Assembly (NCBI GenBank): GCA_014946745.1
Contig: JADCRD010000001.1
Location: 2,354,427 to 2,418,426 of the forward strand
Reading direction: 5' to 3'
DNA length: 64,000 nucleotides
Source of the DNA: Lysobacterales bacterium
GTDB lineage: Bacteria; Pseudomonadota; Gammaproteobacteria; Xanthomonadales; Xanthomonadaceae
The notes beneath the pieces were generated by a model. It was given only the letters and a program-made list of their open reading frames with translations, had not been told where the DNA came from and ran no database searches. The position numbers and the translations under genes were made by a program. Positions within the stretch are counted from its first letter, which is position 1, and each line of letters starts with the position of its first letter. This document shows, in pieces, positions 52,269-61,096 of this stretch.

Positions 52269-53756
52269 ATGCGCGTTCCCCTGCTGTCGCTGCTGAGCCT
52301 TGCCATGACTGCCACCTCCGCCGCGGCTGCCGACGCCCCCGACTATGCGCTGACCGTCTACAGCGCGGCCGCCCCCGGCACGCTGTCGACCGAGCGGCTG
52401 GCCGACTACGGCGATCGCCTGCCCGGCTATGCCGTGGTCAGCGACCGGCGCGTGCTGGAGCTGTCGCGTGGCACCGGCGAGCTTCGCTTCTCCGACGTCG
52501 CGCGCCGGATCGATCCGACCACGGTGAGCTTCGCCTCAATCACCGACCCCGCTGGCACCCGCGTGCTGGAGCAGAACTACCAGTACGACCTGGTCAGCCA
52601 GCAGAAGCTGCTGCAGCGCTATCTGGGCCAGCCGCTGACCGTGGAGCAGCAGCGCGGCGATACGATCGAGCGCGTCAGCGGCACCCTGCTCTCGGCCGAT
52701 GGCGGGCTGATCCTGGCGCGCGAGGACGGCAGCGTGGTGACGCTCAGCAGCTGGAGCAGCGTGCAGTTCCCGGCCCTGCCGGGCGGGCTGATCAGCAAGC
52801 CCACCCTCGTGTGGAAACTCGATGCCGCGCGCGGCGGTCGGCATGACGCCCAGGTCAGCTATCAGACCCAGGGCATGACCTGGTGGACGGACTACAACAT
52901 CACCCTGCGCGAGGACGGCGGCCGCTGCCGCATGGATCTCGCTGCCTGGGTGAGCCTGGTGAACCAGAGCGGCGGCAGCTTTCCCAACGCGAAGTTGAAA
53001 CTCGTGGCCGGCGACGTCAATCGCGCGCCGGCAGCGCCCGAGCCACAAAAGATGTACAGGACCATGGTCGCCGAAGCCGCGCCGATGGCCGACGGCTTCG
53101 CCGAGTCCGAGCTGTTCGAGTACCACCTCTACACCCTGGGCCGCCGCACCGATCTGCCCGACAACTCGGTGAAGCAGCTGGAGCTGTTCCCCGCCGTGGC
53201 CGGCGCGGAGTGCCGGCGCGAGCTGGTGTTCACCGCAACCCCGAGCTACTACAACTATGGTGCGGCGATGACCGACCAGGGCTTCGGCGCCACCCAGCGC
53301 GGCGAGGCCGGGGCGTTTCTGGAGTTCGAGAACCGTGAGGCCAATCGGCTGGGCATCCCGCTGCCCGGCGGCCGCGTGCGCGTGAGCCAGGCCAGCGCCG
53401 ACGGCGCCCAGGAGTTCATCGGCGAAGACCTGATCCAGCACACCGCGCGCAACGAAACGCTGCGGCTCAAGCTGGGCACCGCCTTCGACATCAGCGGAGA
53501 GCGCCGCCAGCTGAGCTACAGCTACGACGAGAAGGCGCGCACGATCACCGAGACCATCGAAGTCGAAGTCCGCAACGGCAAGAAGAGCCCTGCCGAAGTG
53601 ACCGTGCGCGAGTATCTCTACCGCTGGAGCGGCTGGACGATCACCGGCAACTCGCAGGCCTACGACAAGCGCGATGCGCAGACGGTCGACTTCGCGGTGA
53701 AGCTGCCGGCCGAAGGCAAGCAGACCGTGCGCTACACGGTGACCTATCGCTGGTGA
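52269..53756 (+). CDS. DUF4139-domain secreted protein
   Basis: 495-residue protein with a signal peptide (MRVPLLSLLSLAMTATSAAA). The mature protein is beta-rich with WTDYNITLREDGGRCRMDLA, AAWVSLVNQSGGSFPNAKLK and a DUF4139 region with LVFTATPSYYNYGAAMTDQG and VRVSQASADGAQEFIGEDLI, DVRNGKKSPAEVTV-like EVRNGKKSPAEVTVREYLYR near the C-terminus. DUF4139 proteins are uncharacterised periplasmic or extracellular proteins. ATG 52269 is preceded by GGAGG at good distance. It ends immediately before the tandem array. Confidence 0.85.
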   Translation: MRVPLLSLLSLAMTATSAAAADAPDYALTVYSAAAPGTLSTERLADYGDRLPGYAVVSDRRVLELSRGTGELRFSDVARRIDPTTVSFASITDPAGTRVLEQNYQYDLVSQQKLLQRYLGQPLTVEQQRGDTIERVSGTLLSADGGLILAREDGSVVTLSSWSSVQFPALPGGLISKPTLVWKLDAARGGRHDAQVSYQTQGMTWWTDYNITLREDGGRCRMDLAAWVSLVNQSGGSFPNAKLKLVAGDVNRAPAAPEPQKMYRTMVAEAAPMADGFAESELFEYHLYTLGRRTDLPDNSVKQLELFPAVAGAECRRELVFTATPSYYNYGAAMTDQGFGATQRGEAGAFLEFENREANRLGIPLPGGRVRVSQASADGAQEFIGEDLIQHTARNETLRLKLGTAFDISGERRQLSYSYDEKARTITETIEVEVRNGKKSPAEVTVREYLYRWSGWTITGNSQAYDKRDAQTVDFAVKLPAEGKQTVRYTVTYRW

Positions 53757-53839
53757 GGGCGGTCGCTTGAGGTGAGCTGCAGGGCCCTGCGGTGGGTGCA
53801 GGGCCTTGCGCGGTTTCGATCGGGAATGAGGCAAGCGTG

Positions 53840-54310
53840 GAGCTTCGGTGGGTCAAGACCCACCCTATGCAGAGCCGCGCTCTGTTGGGGAGAAGGTGCG
53901 CGCACGGTGTTCGGTCGTGGTGTCGCTTTCGATCGGGAATGGGGCGAGGGTCGGGCTTTGGTGGGTCAAGACCCACCCTATGCAGAGCCGCGCTCTGGTG
54001 GGTCGAAGGTGCACGCATGATGTTCGGTCGTGGTGTCGCTTTCGATCGAGCACGTGGCGAGGGTCGGGCTTCGGTGGGTCGAGACCCACCCTATGCAGAC
54101 TGCGGGGGCGAAGTTGCACGCACGATTTTCGGTCGTGGTGTTGCGTTCGATCGGGAATGGGGCGAGCGTGGAGCTTCGGTGGGTCAAGACCCACCCTATG
54201 CAGACTGCGGGGGCGAAGTTGCGCGCACGGTGTTCGGTCGTGGTGTCGCTTTCGATCGAGCATGAGGCGAGCGTCGGGCTGCGGTGGGTCAAGACCCACC
54301 CTATGCAGAG
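53840..54310. repeat. Five-copy tandem repeat with GGTGGGTC hairpins
   Basis: Five units of about 105-114 bases, each centred on the palindrome GGTGGGTCAAGACCCACC (one copy has GAGA in the loop) at 53846, 53960, 54073, 54178 and 54283, followed by CTATGCAGA and a TTCGGTCGTGGTGTCGCTTT-like stretch. It fills most of the 784-base gap between the DUF4139 gene and the peptidase gene. The frames open through it encode repeated PPYAE peptides and are not considered genes. The gap's last 230 bases (54311-54539) show no gene but must contain the peptidase promoter. Confidence 0.9.
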
Positions 54311-54539
54311 CCGCGCTCAGGTGGGCCTGCCCCACCTGATGGAGCTGCAGACTGTGAGCTGCGAACACGACCACACGCCAAACGCATGCGAGGCCAGCTC
54401 TTCTCTCACTCCTCACTCCTCACTGCTCTCCACTCGCTCCTCGCTCCCAGCTCGCACGCCCCAACCGATGGCCGATGGAGCGCGGGTTTCGCACTGTTAT
54501 GCTCCGCGGTTCTTTCGGTCCGTCTCCATGGAGTTCTTC

Positions 54540-56744
54540 ATGCGTAGCCCCCTGCTCACCGGCGCCCTTGCCAGCGCGATTGCTCTGGCCCTGGGCCTGA
54601 GCGCCTGCTCCAAGCCCGAAGGCGACACCGCTGCTCCGGCAGCCAGCTCGGCGGCCGCCGATGCCGCGCCTGCAGCGCCCGCGGCCGACCTCACCGGCAA
54701 TCCCTTCATGCAGCCGAGCAGCCTGCCGTTCATGGCGCCGGACTTCAGCAAGATCAAAGACGAGCACTACCTGCCCGCCCTGCTCGAAGGCATGCGCCAG
54801 CACCTCGCCGAGATCGAGACGATCGCCAACAACACCGAGGCGCCCACGGTCGAGAACACCCTGATGGCGATGGAGCGCTCGGGTGCCCTGCTGACCCGCA
54901 CCGCCGAAGTGTTCATGAATCTGGCGGGCACCGACACCAACCCGACGATCCAGCAGATCCAAGCCGAGATCGCACCGAAGCTGGCGGCGCATCAGGATGC
55001 GATCCTGCTGAACGCCAAGCTGTTCCAGCGCGTCAAGTCGATCTACGACGCCCGCGAAGTGCTGAACCTCGACGCCGAGACCAAGCGCTTGGTCGAGCAG
55101 ACCCACCTGCGCATGGTGCGCGCCGGCGCCGAGCTGTCGGAAGACGCCAAGGTCAAGATTCGCGCCCTGAACGAAGAGCAGGCCGCGCTGATGACCCAGT
55201 TCCAGCAGGCCATGCTGAAGCAGACCGAACGCGCCTCGGTCATCGTCGATGACGCCGCCCAGCTCGACGGCCTCTCGGAAGGCCAGATCGCCGCCGCTGC
55301 CGAAGCCGCCAAAGCCGCCGGTCACGAGGGCAAGTGGCTGCTCCGCATCACCAACACCACCCGCCAGCCGGTACTGACCTCGCTCAAGAACCGCGAGCTG
55401 CGCCAGCGCGTATGGGAGGCCTCGGCCAACCGCGGCCTGCAGGATGGCGAGGGCGACACCCGCCCGATGGTGCTGCGTCTGGCCCAGCTCCGCGCCGAGC
55501 GCGCGGCACTGCTGGGCAAGCCGAATCACGCGGCGTTCCAGCTTGAGAACCAGATGGCCGGCACGCCCGAGGCGGTGCTGAAAATGCTGTCGGATCTCGC
55601 CCCGACCGTGGTGCAGAACGCCCAGCGCGAAGCGGCCGATATCCAGGCTTTGATCGATGCGCAGGGCGGTGGCTTCCAGCTGCAGCCCTGGGACTGGGAG
55701 TTCTACGCCGAGCAGGTGCGTGCGCAGAAGTACGACCTCGATCCCGAGCAGGTGAAACCCTACTTCGAGCTCGACCGCGTGCTGAAGGACGGCGTGTTCT
55801 ACACGCTGAACCGCTTCTACGGCGTCAGCTTCAACGAGCGCAAGGATCTGCCCGTCTACCACCCCGACGTGCGCGTGTTCGACGTCATCGACAGTGACGG
55901 CACCCAGCTCGGCCTGTTCTACGCCGACTACTTCGCCCGCCCGAGCAAGCGCGGCGGCGCCTGGATGTCCACCTTCGTCGACCAGAGCGAGCTGCTAAAC
56001 CAGAAGCCGGTCGCGCTCAACGTCATGAACATTCCGAAGCCGGTCGACGGCCAGCCGGCGCTGATGACCTTCGACGAAGTCACCACGATGTTCCATGAGA
56101 TCGGCCACGGCGTGCATGGCCTGTTCTCCAAGGTGAAGTACCCCTCGCTGGCCGGCACTGCCGTGCCGCGCGACTTCGTCGAGTTCCCCTCGCAGTTCGA
56201 GGAAGACTGGGCCAAGCACCCGGAGATCCTGGCCAACTACGCCAAGCACTACCAGACCGGCGAGCCGATCCCGGCCGAGCTGATGCAGAAGATCCTGAAC
56301 GCCTCGGGCTTCAATCAGGGCTTCGATACGCTCGAGTACATCTCGGCCAGCTTCCTCGACATGGAGTGGCACATGCTCGCGCCGGGCACCCAGGTCGATA
56401 GCGTCGAAGCCTTCGAAAAGGCCGCGCTGGCCAAGCACGGGGTCGACTTCGCGCCGGTGCCGCCGCGCTACCGCAGCGCCTACTTCGCCCATGTGTTCCC
56501 GGGGGGCTACTCCTCGGGCTACTACGCCTACATCTGGAGCGAAGTGCTGGCGGCCGACGCCTTTGCCTTCGTCACCGAACAGGGCGGCCTGAACGCCGAG
56601 CTGGGCGCGGCCTACCGCCAGGGCATCCTGTCGCGTGGCGGCACCGAAGACCCGATGCAGATGTACGTGAACTGGCGCGGCAAGCAGCCGAACGCCGAGA
56701 ACCTGCTGTACCGCCGCGGCCTGAAGAACAAGAGCGACGACTGA
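54540..56744 (+). CDS. Dcp-like M3 family peptidyl-dipeptidase (lipoprotein)
   Basis: 734-residue zinc metalloprotease of the M3A family (Dcp/oligopeptidase). The N-terminal lipobox is LSACS in MRSPLLTGALASAIALALGL, with a Thr/Ala-rich linker before the catalytic domain. The zinc site is FHEIGHGVHG, with the third-ligand Glu in FVEFPSQFEEDW. It would trim dipeptides in the periplasm. GGAG six bases before ATG 54540 decides the start; ATG 54528 (four codons earlier) is possible. No neighbours of the same system. Confidence 0.9.
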   Translation: MRSPLLTGALASAIALALGLSACSKPEGDTAAPAASSAAADAAPAAPAADLTGNPFMQPSSLPFMAPDFSKIKDEHYLPALLEGMRQHLAEIETIANNTEAPTVENTLMAMERSGALLTRTAEVFMNLAGTDTNPTIQQIQAEIAPKLAAHQDAILLNAKLFQRVKSIYDAREVLNLDAETKRLVEQTHLRMVRAGAELSEDAKVKIRALNEEQAALMTQFQQAMLKQTERASVIVDDAAQLDGLSEGQIAAAAEAAKAAGHEGKWLLRITNTTRQPVLTSLKNRELRQRVWEASANRGLQDGEGDTRPMVLRLAQLRAERAALLGKPNHAAFQLENQMAGTPEAVLKMLSDLAPTVVQNAQREAADIQALIDAQGGGFQLQPWDWEFYAEQVRAQKYDLDPEQVKPYFELDRVLKDGVFYTLNRFYGVSFNERKDLPVYHPDVRVFDVIDSDGTQLGLFYADYFARPSKRGGAWMSTFVDQSELLNQKPVALNVMNIPKPVDGQPALMTFDEVTTMFHEIGHGVHGLFSKVKYPSLAGTAVPRDFVEFPSQFEEDWAKHPEILANYAKHYQTGEPIPAELMQKILNASGFNQGFDTLEYISASFLDMEWHMLAPGTQVDSVEAFEKAALAKHGVDFAPVPPRYRSAYFAHVFPGGYSSGYYAYIWSEVLAADAFAFVTEQGGLNAELGAAYRQGILSRGGTEDPMQMYVNWRGKQPNAENLLYRRGLKNKSDD

Positions 56745-56773
56745 TCGCCTGACCTGAAGCAAGGCTGCAACGC

Positions 56774-56806
56774 AAAGGGCGCCGTCGGTGACGACGGCGC
56801 CCTTTT
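56774..56806 (+). terminator. Terminator of the Dcp-like peptidase gene
   Basis: The arms AAAGGGCGCCGTC and GACGGCGCCCTTT pair perfectly around GGTGAC, with TTTT at the end, 30 bases after the stop. Confidence 0.9.
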
Positions 56807-56990
56807 CGCTTGTTCGAGATCCCCGCTGTGCAGCTGTCCGCTGAACTCATGCGTCGCTCGGCGCTGCCTACCCTTGCAGGCGCTAGCCGCCTGGCTCGCC
56901 TTCGAGCGCGTCCAGGCCGCCAGCGCCGCGTGGTCGAACCTCAGACAACAGCGCGTCGCATCGGCGCTCGACCTGCGAGTCTGCCGACGA

Positions 56991-57017
56991 GGAGTCAGCG
57001 ACAAAGCCGCTGACTCC
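56991..57017. terminator. Hairpin downstream of the DUF6055-like gene
   Basis: The arms GGAGTCAGCG and CGCTGACTCC flank ACAAAGC, 75 bases past the stop of the minus-strand gene at 57092. No strong T tract. The rest of 56807-57091 shows no gene. Confidence 0.5.
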
Positions 57018-57091
57018 CCGAGAACGAGCCGCCTGCAAACGCGTGGGCGGGATTCCTCGCGCTACCGCGTGGAAGTGACCTCAGGACGCAC

Positions 57092-58981
57092 TCAGAGCTG
57101 GGTCGGCACGGCGCCGGTCAGCGTCACCTCGTAGCTCAGTCCGATGGACTCCGGGCTGGTGTCGGTGCTTTCGAAGGCGTTGTACTGGATCAGCGTAGTC
57201 GGCGTGTTTGCCACCACCAGACTCGCTTCCTCGTTGCTGGCGATCGTGGCCGAGCCCGCGCCCCCGACAAGATCGACATAGCGGATCGCCCCGCTTGCCG
57301 TATTGCGAATGCTGAGCGCCGCCATGAACCCGCTGCCGGCCTGGCCATTGCCCAGGTTGGTGACGCGAACACTGACCGCACCGCCCGCCGTGGCGCGCAG
57401 CGGCGTGATGTTGGCGCCCGCATAGCGCGGCTCACGGGCAGGCTTGACGCGATAGCGACCGTTGCCCAGCGAATCCAGGTTGGCGAACGCTCGGGACCGG
57501 AAGCCGGCGTCATTGCGCAGCGTCAGGAAGCGCGCCTGCGCCTTGGGATGGCCGATGTCGAGATAGGCCATGCGCGCCCAGTAGCGTCCGACCACTTCCT
57601 GCACCGTCACCGGTGCCACCAGCCGCTGCAGCACGTGCAGTGGGGTTTCGTTGTTGCGGCGATGGTTCTTGTGGATGTCGGGCACGGCCATGCGCCCCAC
57701 CCCAGGGTAGCGGTCGGGGTTCTGGGTCAGGTACGTGAGGAAGGGCCACGCCTGGTAGTAGTTGCGGGTGCTGACGATCGGCAGGAAGGCCTGCGCGATG
57801 TTGGTCTCCAGGTTGATGATGGTGTCGCGCGACCTCGCCAAGCCGCGGCGCTCGCGGACGCGCTCGCAGAGCGGATCCGTGTTGTAGGTGTCCGCGACCC
57901 AGTTGGCGACGGACTCCCACCAGGCGCCCGTGGCGCCTTGATCCGTCCAGGTGAAGTCGGCGTAGGACAGGCTGTGCCCGAACTCATGCACGGCGGTTTC
58001 AGGGCGACTGATCGCGTTGTCGCGGAACTCGATGAAGCTCAGGCGGTAGCGTCCGTTGGCGCCCATGGCGCCGCCAGCGTTCAGCGTGGTCGTCGAGTAC
58101 AGATTCATCTTGTAGTACGGGCCGGTCGTGCCCGCCGACAGGCTGGGCGAACGGAAACCCCATTCGTTGACGAAGCACTCGTAGGCGGCCTCCAGATGCG
58201 CCACGCCGGTTTCGATCTGCGCCTCGGGCACGTTCGCGAGGTTGCCCTGGCCGCCGTTCAAGCCACCGCCACCGTAGTAGGCGCGGAAGCGATCGGAATC
58301 GCGGAAGCGCGCATTGGTCGGTGTCACGTTGAGGTGGGTGAACTCATTGGTGATGGCGCGATACGGCACGGCGCCACCAACGCCCCCCGCCCGCACGCCC
58401 CAGGTGCGCCACTCCAGGATGCCGGTGGACTGCGTGCTGTTGCGCATCTGTACGCGTACCCGATCCGTCACTACGTCCTGCAGGGTGAGCAGGTTGAACT
58501 GATTGGCGCTGCGCGGAAGGCTGCCGGCGTTGACCCAGGCGGAACCGTTCCAATACTCGAGAAAGGCGTCCGTGGGTGCCCACACGCCGCGCCGATCATC
58601 AAACCAGTAGATCTCCGACGCGTTCAGACGAACCGAATACGGCCACCGATACTCAACCCACTGGAACTGGTTGGGCCGGGGCCAGTTGCCGTAGGCACCG
58701 CTGGACTTGTCGTTCGAGTTGGCGGGCGACGAGCCATCGTTCACCGCCGCCAGCGTCTCCCAGGGCGACACGTAGGACGTGGTGACCTGCGCGTCGCGCG
58801 CGAGGTTGTCGCCTTGGGCGACCGCCAGTGAGGTCGCGGAGAGCTTCTCGGCGGGCACCGTCCCACCACCGTCCTTCCCGTGTGCATCCGAGGCCTGAGC
58901 GACCTCGATACCGCCTGTGGCAAATAACGTGATTCCCAAAACGAGCGCGACAGACCGCGCGATAGGCTGCAGCTGGATCAT
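57092..58981 (-). CDS. Secreted discoidin-like/DUF6055 protein with zinc-peptidase motif
   Basis: 629-residue exported protein. After a signal peptide (IARSVALVLGITLFATGGIE), residues about 50-190 look like an F5/8-type (discoidin) carbohydrate-binding domain (NQFQWVEYRWPYSVRLNASE, YWFDDRRGVWAPTDAFLEYW). The middle is DUF6055-like with NEFTHLNVTPTNARFRDSD and a HEFGH zinc motif in ETAVHEFGHSLSYADF, suggesting metallopeptidase activity, although catalytic function is unproved in the family. The C-terminal 150 residues form a beta-sandwich with VRVTNLGNGQAGSGFMAAL. ATG 58981 has GGGGAG eight bases upstream, preferred over the GTG at 58990. Confidence 0.75.
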   Translation of the reverse strand: MIQLQPIARSVALVLGITLFATGGIEVAQASDAHGKDGGGTVPAEKLSATSLAVAQGDNLARDAQVTTSYVSPWETLAAVNDGSSPANSNDKSSGAYGNWPRPNQFQWVEYRWPYSVRLNASEIYWFDDRRGVWAPTDAFLEYWNGSAWVNAGSLPRSANQFNLLTLQDVVTDRVRVQMRNSTQSTGILEWRTWGVRAGGVGGAVPYRAITNEFTHLNVTPTNARFRDSDRFRAYYGGGGLNGGQGNLANVPEAQIETGVAHLEAAYECFVNEWGFRSPSLSAGTTGPYYKMNLYSTTTLNAGGAMGANGRYRLSFIEFRDNAISRPETAVHEFGHSLSYADFTWTDQGATGAWWESVANWVADTYNTDPLCERVRERRGLARSRDTIINLETNIAQAFLPIVSTRNYYQAWPFLTYLTQNPDRYPGVGRMAVPDIHKNHRRNNETPLHVLQRLVAPVTVQEVVGRYWARMAYLDIGHPKAQARFLTLRNDAGFRSRAFANLDSLGNGRYRVKPAREPRYAGANITPLRATAGGAVSVRVTNLGNGQAGSGFMAALSIRNTASGAIRYVDLVGGAGSATIASNEEASLVVANTPTTLIQYNAFESTDTSPESIGLSYEVTLTGAVPTQL

Positions 58982-58990
58982 TGCGAGCAC

Positions 58991-59420
58991 TCCCCGTGCT
59001 TGTGTGATTGCGAAAGGTCATCCCTGAACCGGCGCTCCCGCGGCCCCACGCGCGAGAGGCTCCCCCCCGCGGCGTACGCTGCGGTTCTTGTCCAGCGGTG
59101 TCAATTAGAAATGTAAACTTTTGCTACAGAGCTCACACGAGCGAGATCCAAGTCCGAAGGGCGGCGGCCCGCGAGTCCCCCCTGAACTGTTCGACCTCGG
59201 AAACGCCGAAATCGCAGGGGCCACGGCGGACCGGGTCCACGCTTGGCACGCCTCGGGCTGTCGCGGTGCGATCAGGCGTCGCCGCGGCGGGCAAACAGCG
59301 AACCCGAATGAAGGCCCTCGGGGCCAAGCAACCGCCCACCCGCATCGGCGGTGGGCCCTCTCGCCCCAAGGCCCGGGCGCGGCCGGGCTGAGGCGCCAAC
59401 GCGCACATCGCTGCAACGAA
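58991..59420. other. Intergenic region with an AT-rich patch
   Basis: 430 bases between the ends or starts of two minus-strand genes. The sequence near 59099-59128 is AT-rich and contains TTGACA on the minus strand (complement of TGTCAA at 59099-59104), a possible -35 box for the DUF6055-like gene; no convincing -10 box was found. Otherwise nothing was recognised. Confidence 0.4.
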
Positions 59421-59448
59421 AAGGGCGCCGTCAGCGAAGACGGCGCCC
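59421..59448 (-). terminator. Terminator of the GH5 gene
   Basis: The arms AGGGCGCCGTC and GACGGCGCCCT flank AGCGAA (plus-strand view); on the minus strand it is followed by TTTTCG, 56 bases after the GH5 stop codon. It is nearly identical to the hairpin at 56774-56806. Confidence 0.85.
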
Positions 59449-59503
59449 TGTCTGCTTCACGCTCCGCGTCGCGGGTGGTCTCGCCGCACGGATGGTCTCC
59501 GGA

Positions 59504-61096
59504 TCAGTTACACACGCCGCCTGTCACCGCAACCGGGGCCGCCGGCGTTCCGGGCCGGCCCTTGTTGACGTTGAAGCCAAATTCCACCTGCTGGCCCGGC
59601 TGGATGGTCCGATTCCAGCCTACCGGCGCTGCGCTGTAGGGGTTGCCGCCCGTGAGCTGGGCATTCCAATGGTCTCGCACGCGCGAGCCATCGCCGAAGG
59701 ACCAGCCGACCTGCCAGCCGTTGATCGGCGATGAACTGGTGTTGCGGATGGTCACTCGAGCGGTGTAGCCCTCGTTCCACTCACCGCTGATGGTCATCGC
59801 GCAGCGTCCGCCGCCGCCGCCGCTGGGCGGGGTGGCGTTCACCGTGATCTGGAAGCTCTGGCTGCTGCGCGCACCGCAGGCGTTCGCGTAGGTCGCCGTG
59901 GCCGTGCAGGTCTGCGTGGGCGACAGCGTCTGCTCGCGGGCCGTGCCGCTGATGCCGCACCCCGACCAGCTCCAGCTGCCGCCCGAGATCGGCTCCGGAG
60001 AAAGCTGCACGCCCTGCCCGCGGTTGATCGTCACCGCGGACGCACGCTGCCAAGCACCCCACGCACTCGCAAACACCCGCAGATTCGGAACAATCGAGGT
60101 GGCCGTACAGCCACCGCCGGTGGCGAAGATGCTCGCCTTGCGCGAGGTCGCCCGGATACCGTTCTGGCCGTTGATCAGCCGCCTGCCCCATGCGGTCAAG
60201 CGACCCGGGTCGAAGCCCTGCACGACATCCAGCGAACTCAGATTCGAGCTGTTGCCGGACCACGACCAGCCGAGGTAGCCGATGCCGTACTGCTGCGAGC
60301 GCGCCATGATCGCGTCGGCATCGACAAAGGCACCGAAATGGTCGGCCGCGAATTCGCCGACGACCAGCGGCAGATTCATGGAGCGGAAGGCGCTCAGATA
60401 GCCGTTGACGGCCGAGTCGTTCGGATATACCTCGTACATGTGCACGCTGAACACTAGGCGGCGACGCGGGTCCAAATTCATCAGCGCCGGCGCATTGCTG
60501 CGCATGATCCCTTGCCAGTCCTGGCCCCAGTTGGCGGCGTCGACCATCAGCACGTGCTCGAAGCCCTCCCGGCGCAGCCGCGCGATGGCATCGCTGTGGC
60601 CGTTGAGCCACGCGCTCGCCGGCTGGCCGTTGCCGTAGGGCTCGTTGCCGATGTTGATGATCACGTAGTCCTCTTGCCCCACCAGCACATCGCGCAGGCT
60701 GACCCAGTAGTCGACCGCCTCGCTCAGCGTGGCCGCCGTCTGCTCGCCAAAGCCGGTGGTGTCGTGGATCTCGAGCACCGTGATCAGGTCCTCGTCCTTC
60801 GCGACGCGGATGATCTCGGCGACCTCGGAGGCGGGCGTACGCCGCCAGATCTTGCCGTTGCTCAGCACGACGCGGACGGTGTTGGCGCCGGTCGCCGAGA
60901 TGTCTTTCAGCGACTGGCTGGTGCGGTCCGCGTACCAGGCATGCGGCAGATTGACACCCCGCATGACGAAGTTCTGACCGTTGGCCTCGCGCAGCTGTGC
61001 GCCGGAGACCTGCAGACCCGCGAAGGCGGTCAAGCTGGAGAGGGACAGCACAGCGAACAGCCCGGTAGCGATGATGCGTTTTGCGTTGTGGCTCAT
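59504..61096 (-). CDS. Secreted GH5 endoglycanase with C-terminal CBM2
   Basis: 530-residue exported enzyme with a signal peptide (RIIATGLFAVLSLSSLTAFA). The GH5 domain runs to about residue 300: MRGVNLPHAWYADRTSQ at the front, catalytic acid/base Glu in IINIGNEPYGN and nucleophile Glu in LVVGEFAADHFG, with VLEIHDTTGFG as in GH5_8 beta-mannanases. A GH5 cellulase or mannanase acting on plant beta-glycans is expected. A Ser/Gly linker and unusual immunoglobulin-like module (about 305-410) lead to a CBM2-like domain (EWNEGYTARVTIRNTSSSPI, GWQVGWSFGDGSRV, WNAQLTGGNPYS) that binds cellulose. It starts at ATG 61096 after AGGAACCTCT. The substrate specificity is uncertain. Confidence 0.9.
   Translation of the reverse strand: MSHNAKRIIATGLFAVLSLSSLTAFAGLQVSGAQLREANGQNFVMRGVNLPHAWYADRTSQSLKDISATGANTVRVVLSNGKIWRRTPASEVAEIIRVAKDEDLITVLEIHDTTGFGEQTAATLSEAVDYWVSLRDVLVGQEDYVIINIGNEPYGNGQPASAWLNGHSDAIARLRREGFEHVLMVDAANWGQDWQGIMRSNAPALMNLDPRRRLVFSVHMYEVYPNDSAVNGYLSAFRSMNLPLVVGEFAADHFGAFVDADAIMARSQQYGIGYLGWSWSGNSSNLSSLDVVQGFDPGRLTAWGRRLINGQNGIRATSRKASIFATGGGCTATSIVPNLRVFASAWGAWQRASAVTINRGQGVQLSPEPISGGSWSWSGCGISGTAREQTLSPTQTCTATATYANACGARSSQSFQITVNATPPSGGGGGRCAMTISGEWNEGYTARVTIRNTSSSPINGWQVGWSFGDGSRVRDHWNAQLTGGNPYSAAPVGWNRTIQPGQQVEFGFNVNKGRPGTPAAPVAVTGGVCN

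Noticed and set aside
53840-54310. CRISPR-like regular spacing
   Set aside because: The repeated unit is over 100 bases and no unique spacers lie between short repeats; no cas genes are present.
53840-54528. Frames open through the tandem repeat giving repeated PPYAE and THPMQ peptides, including a long upstream extension of the peptidase
   Set aside because: Repeat translation in several frames at once is typical of non-coding tandem arrays; the peptidase signal peptide and GGAG site mark its real start at 54540.
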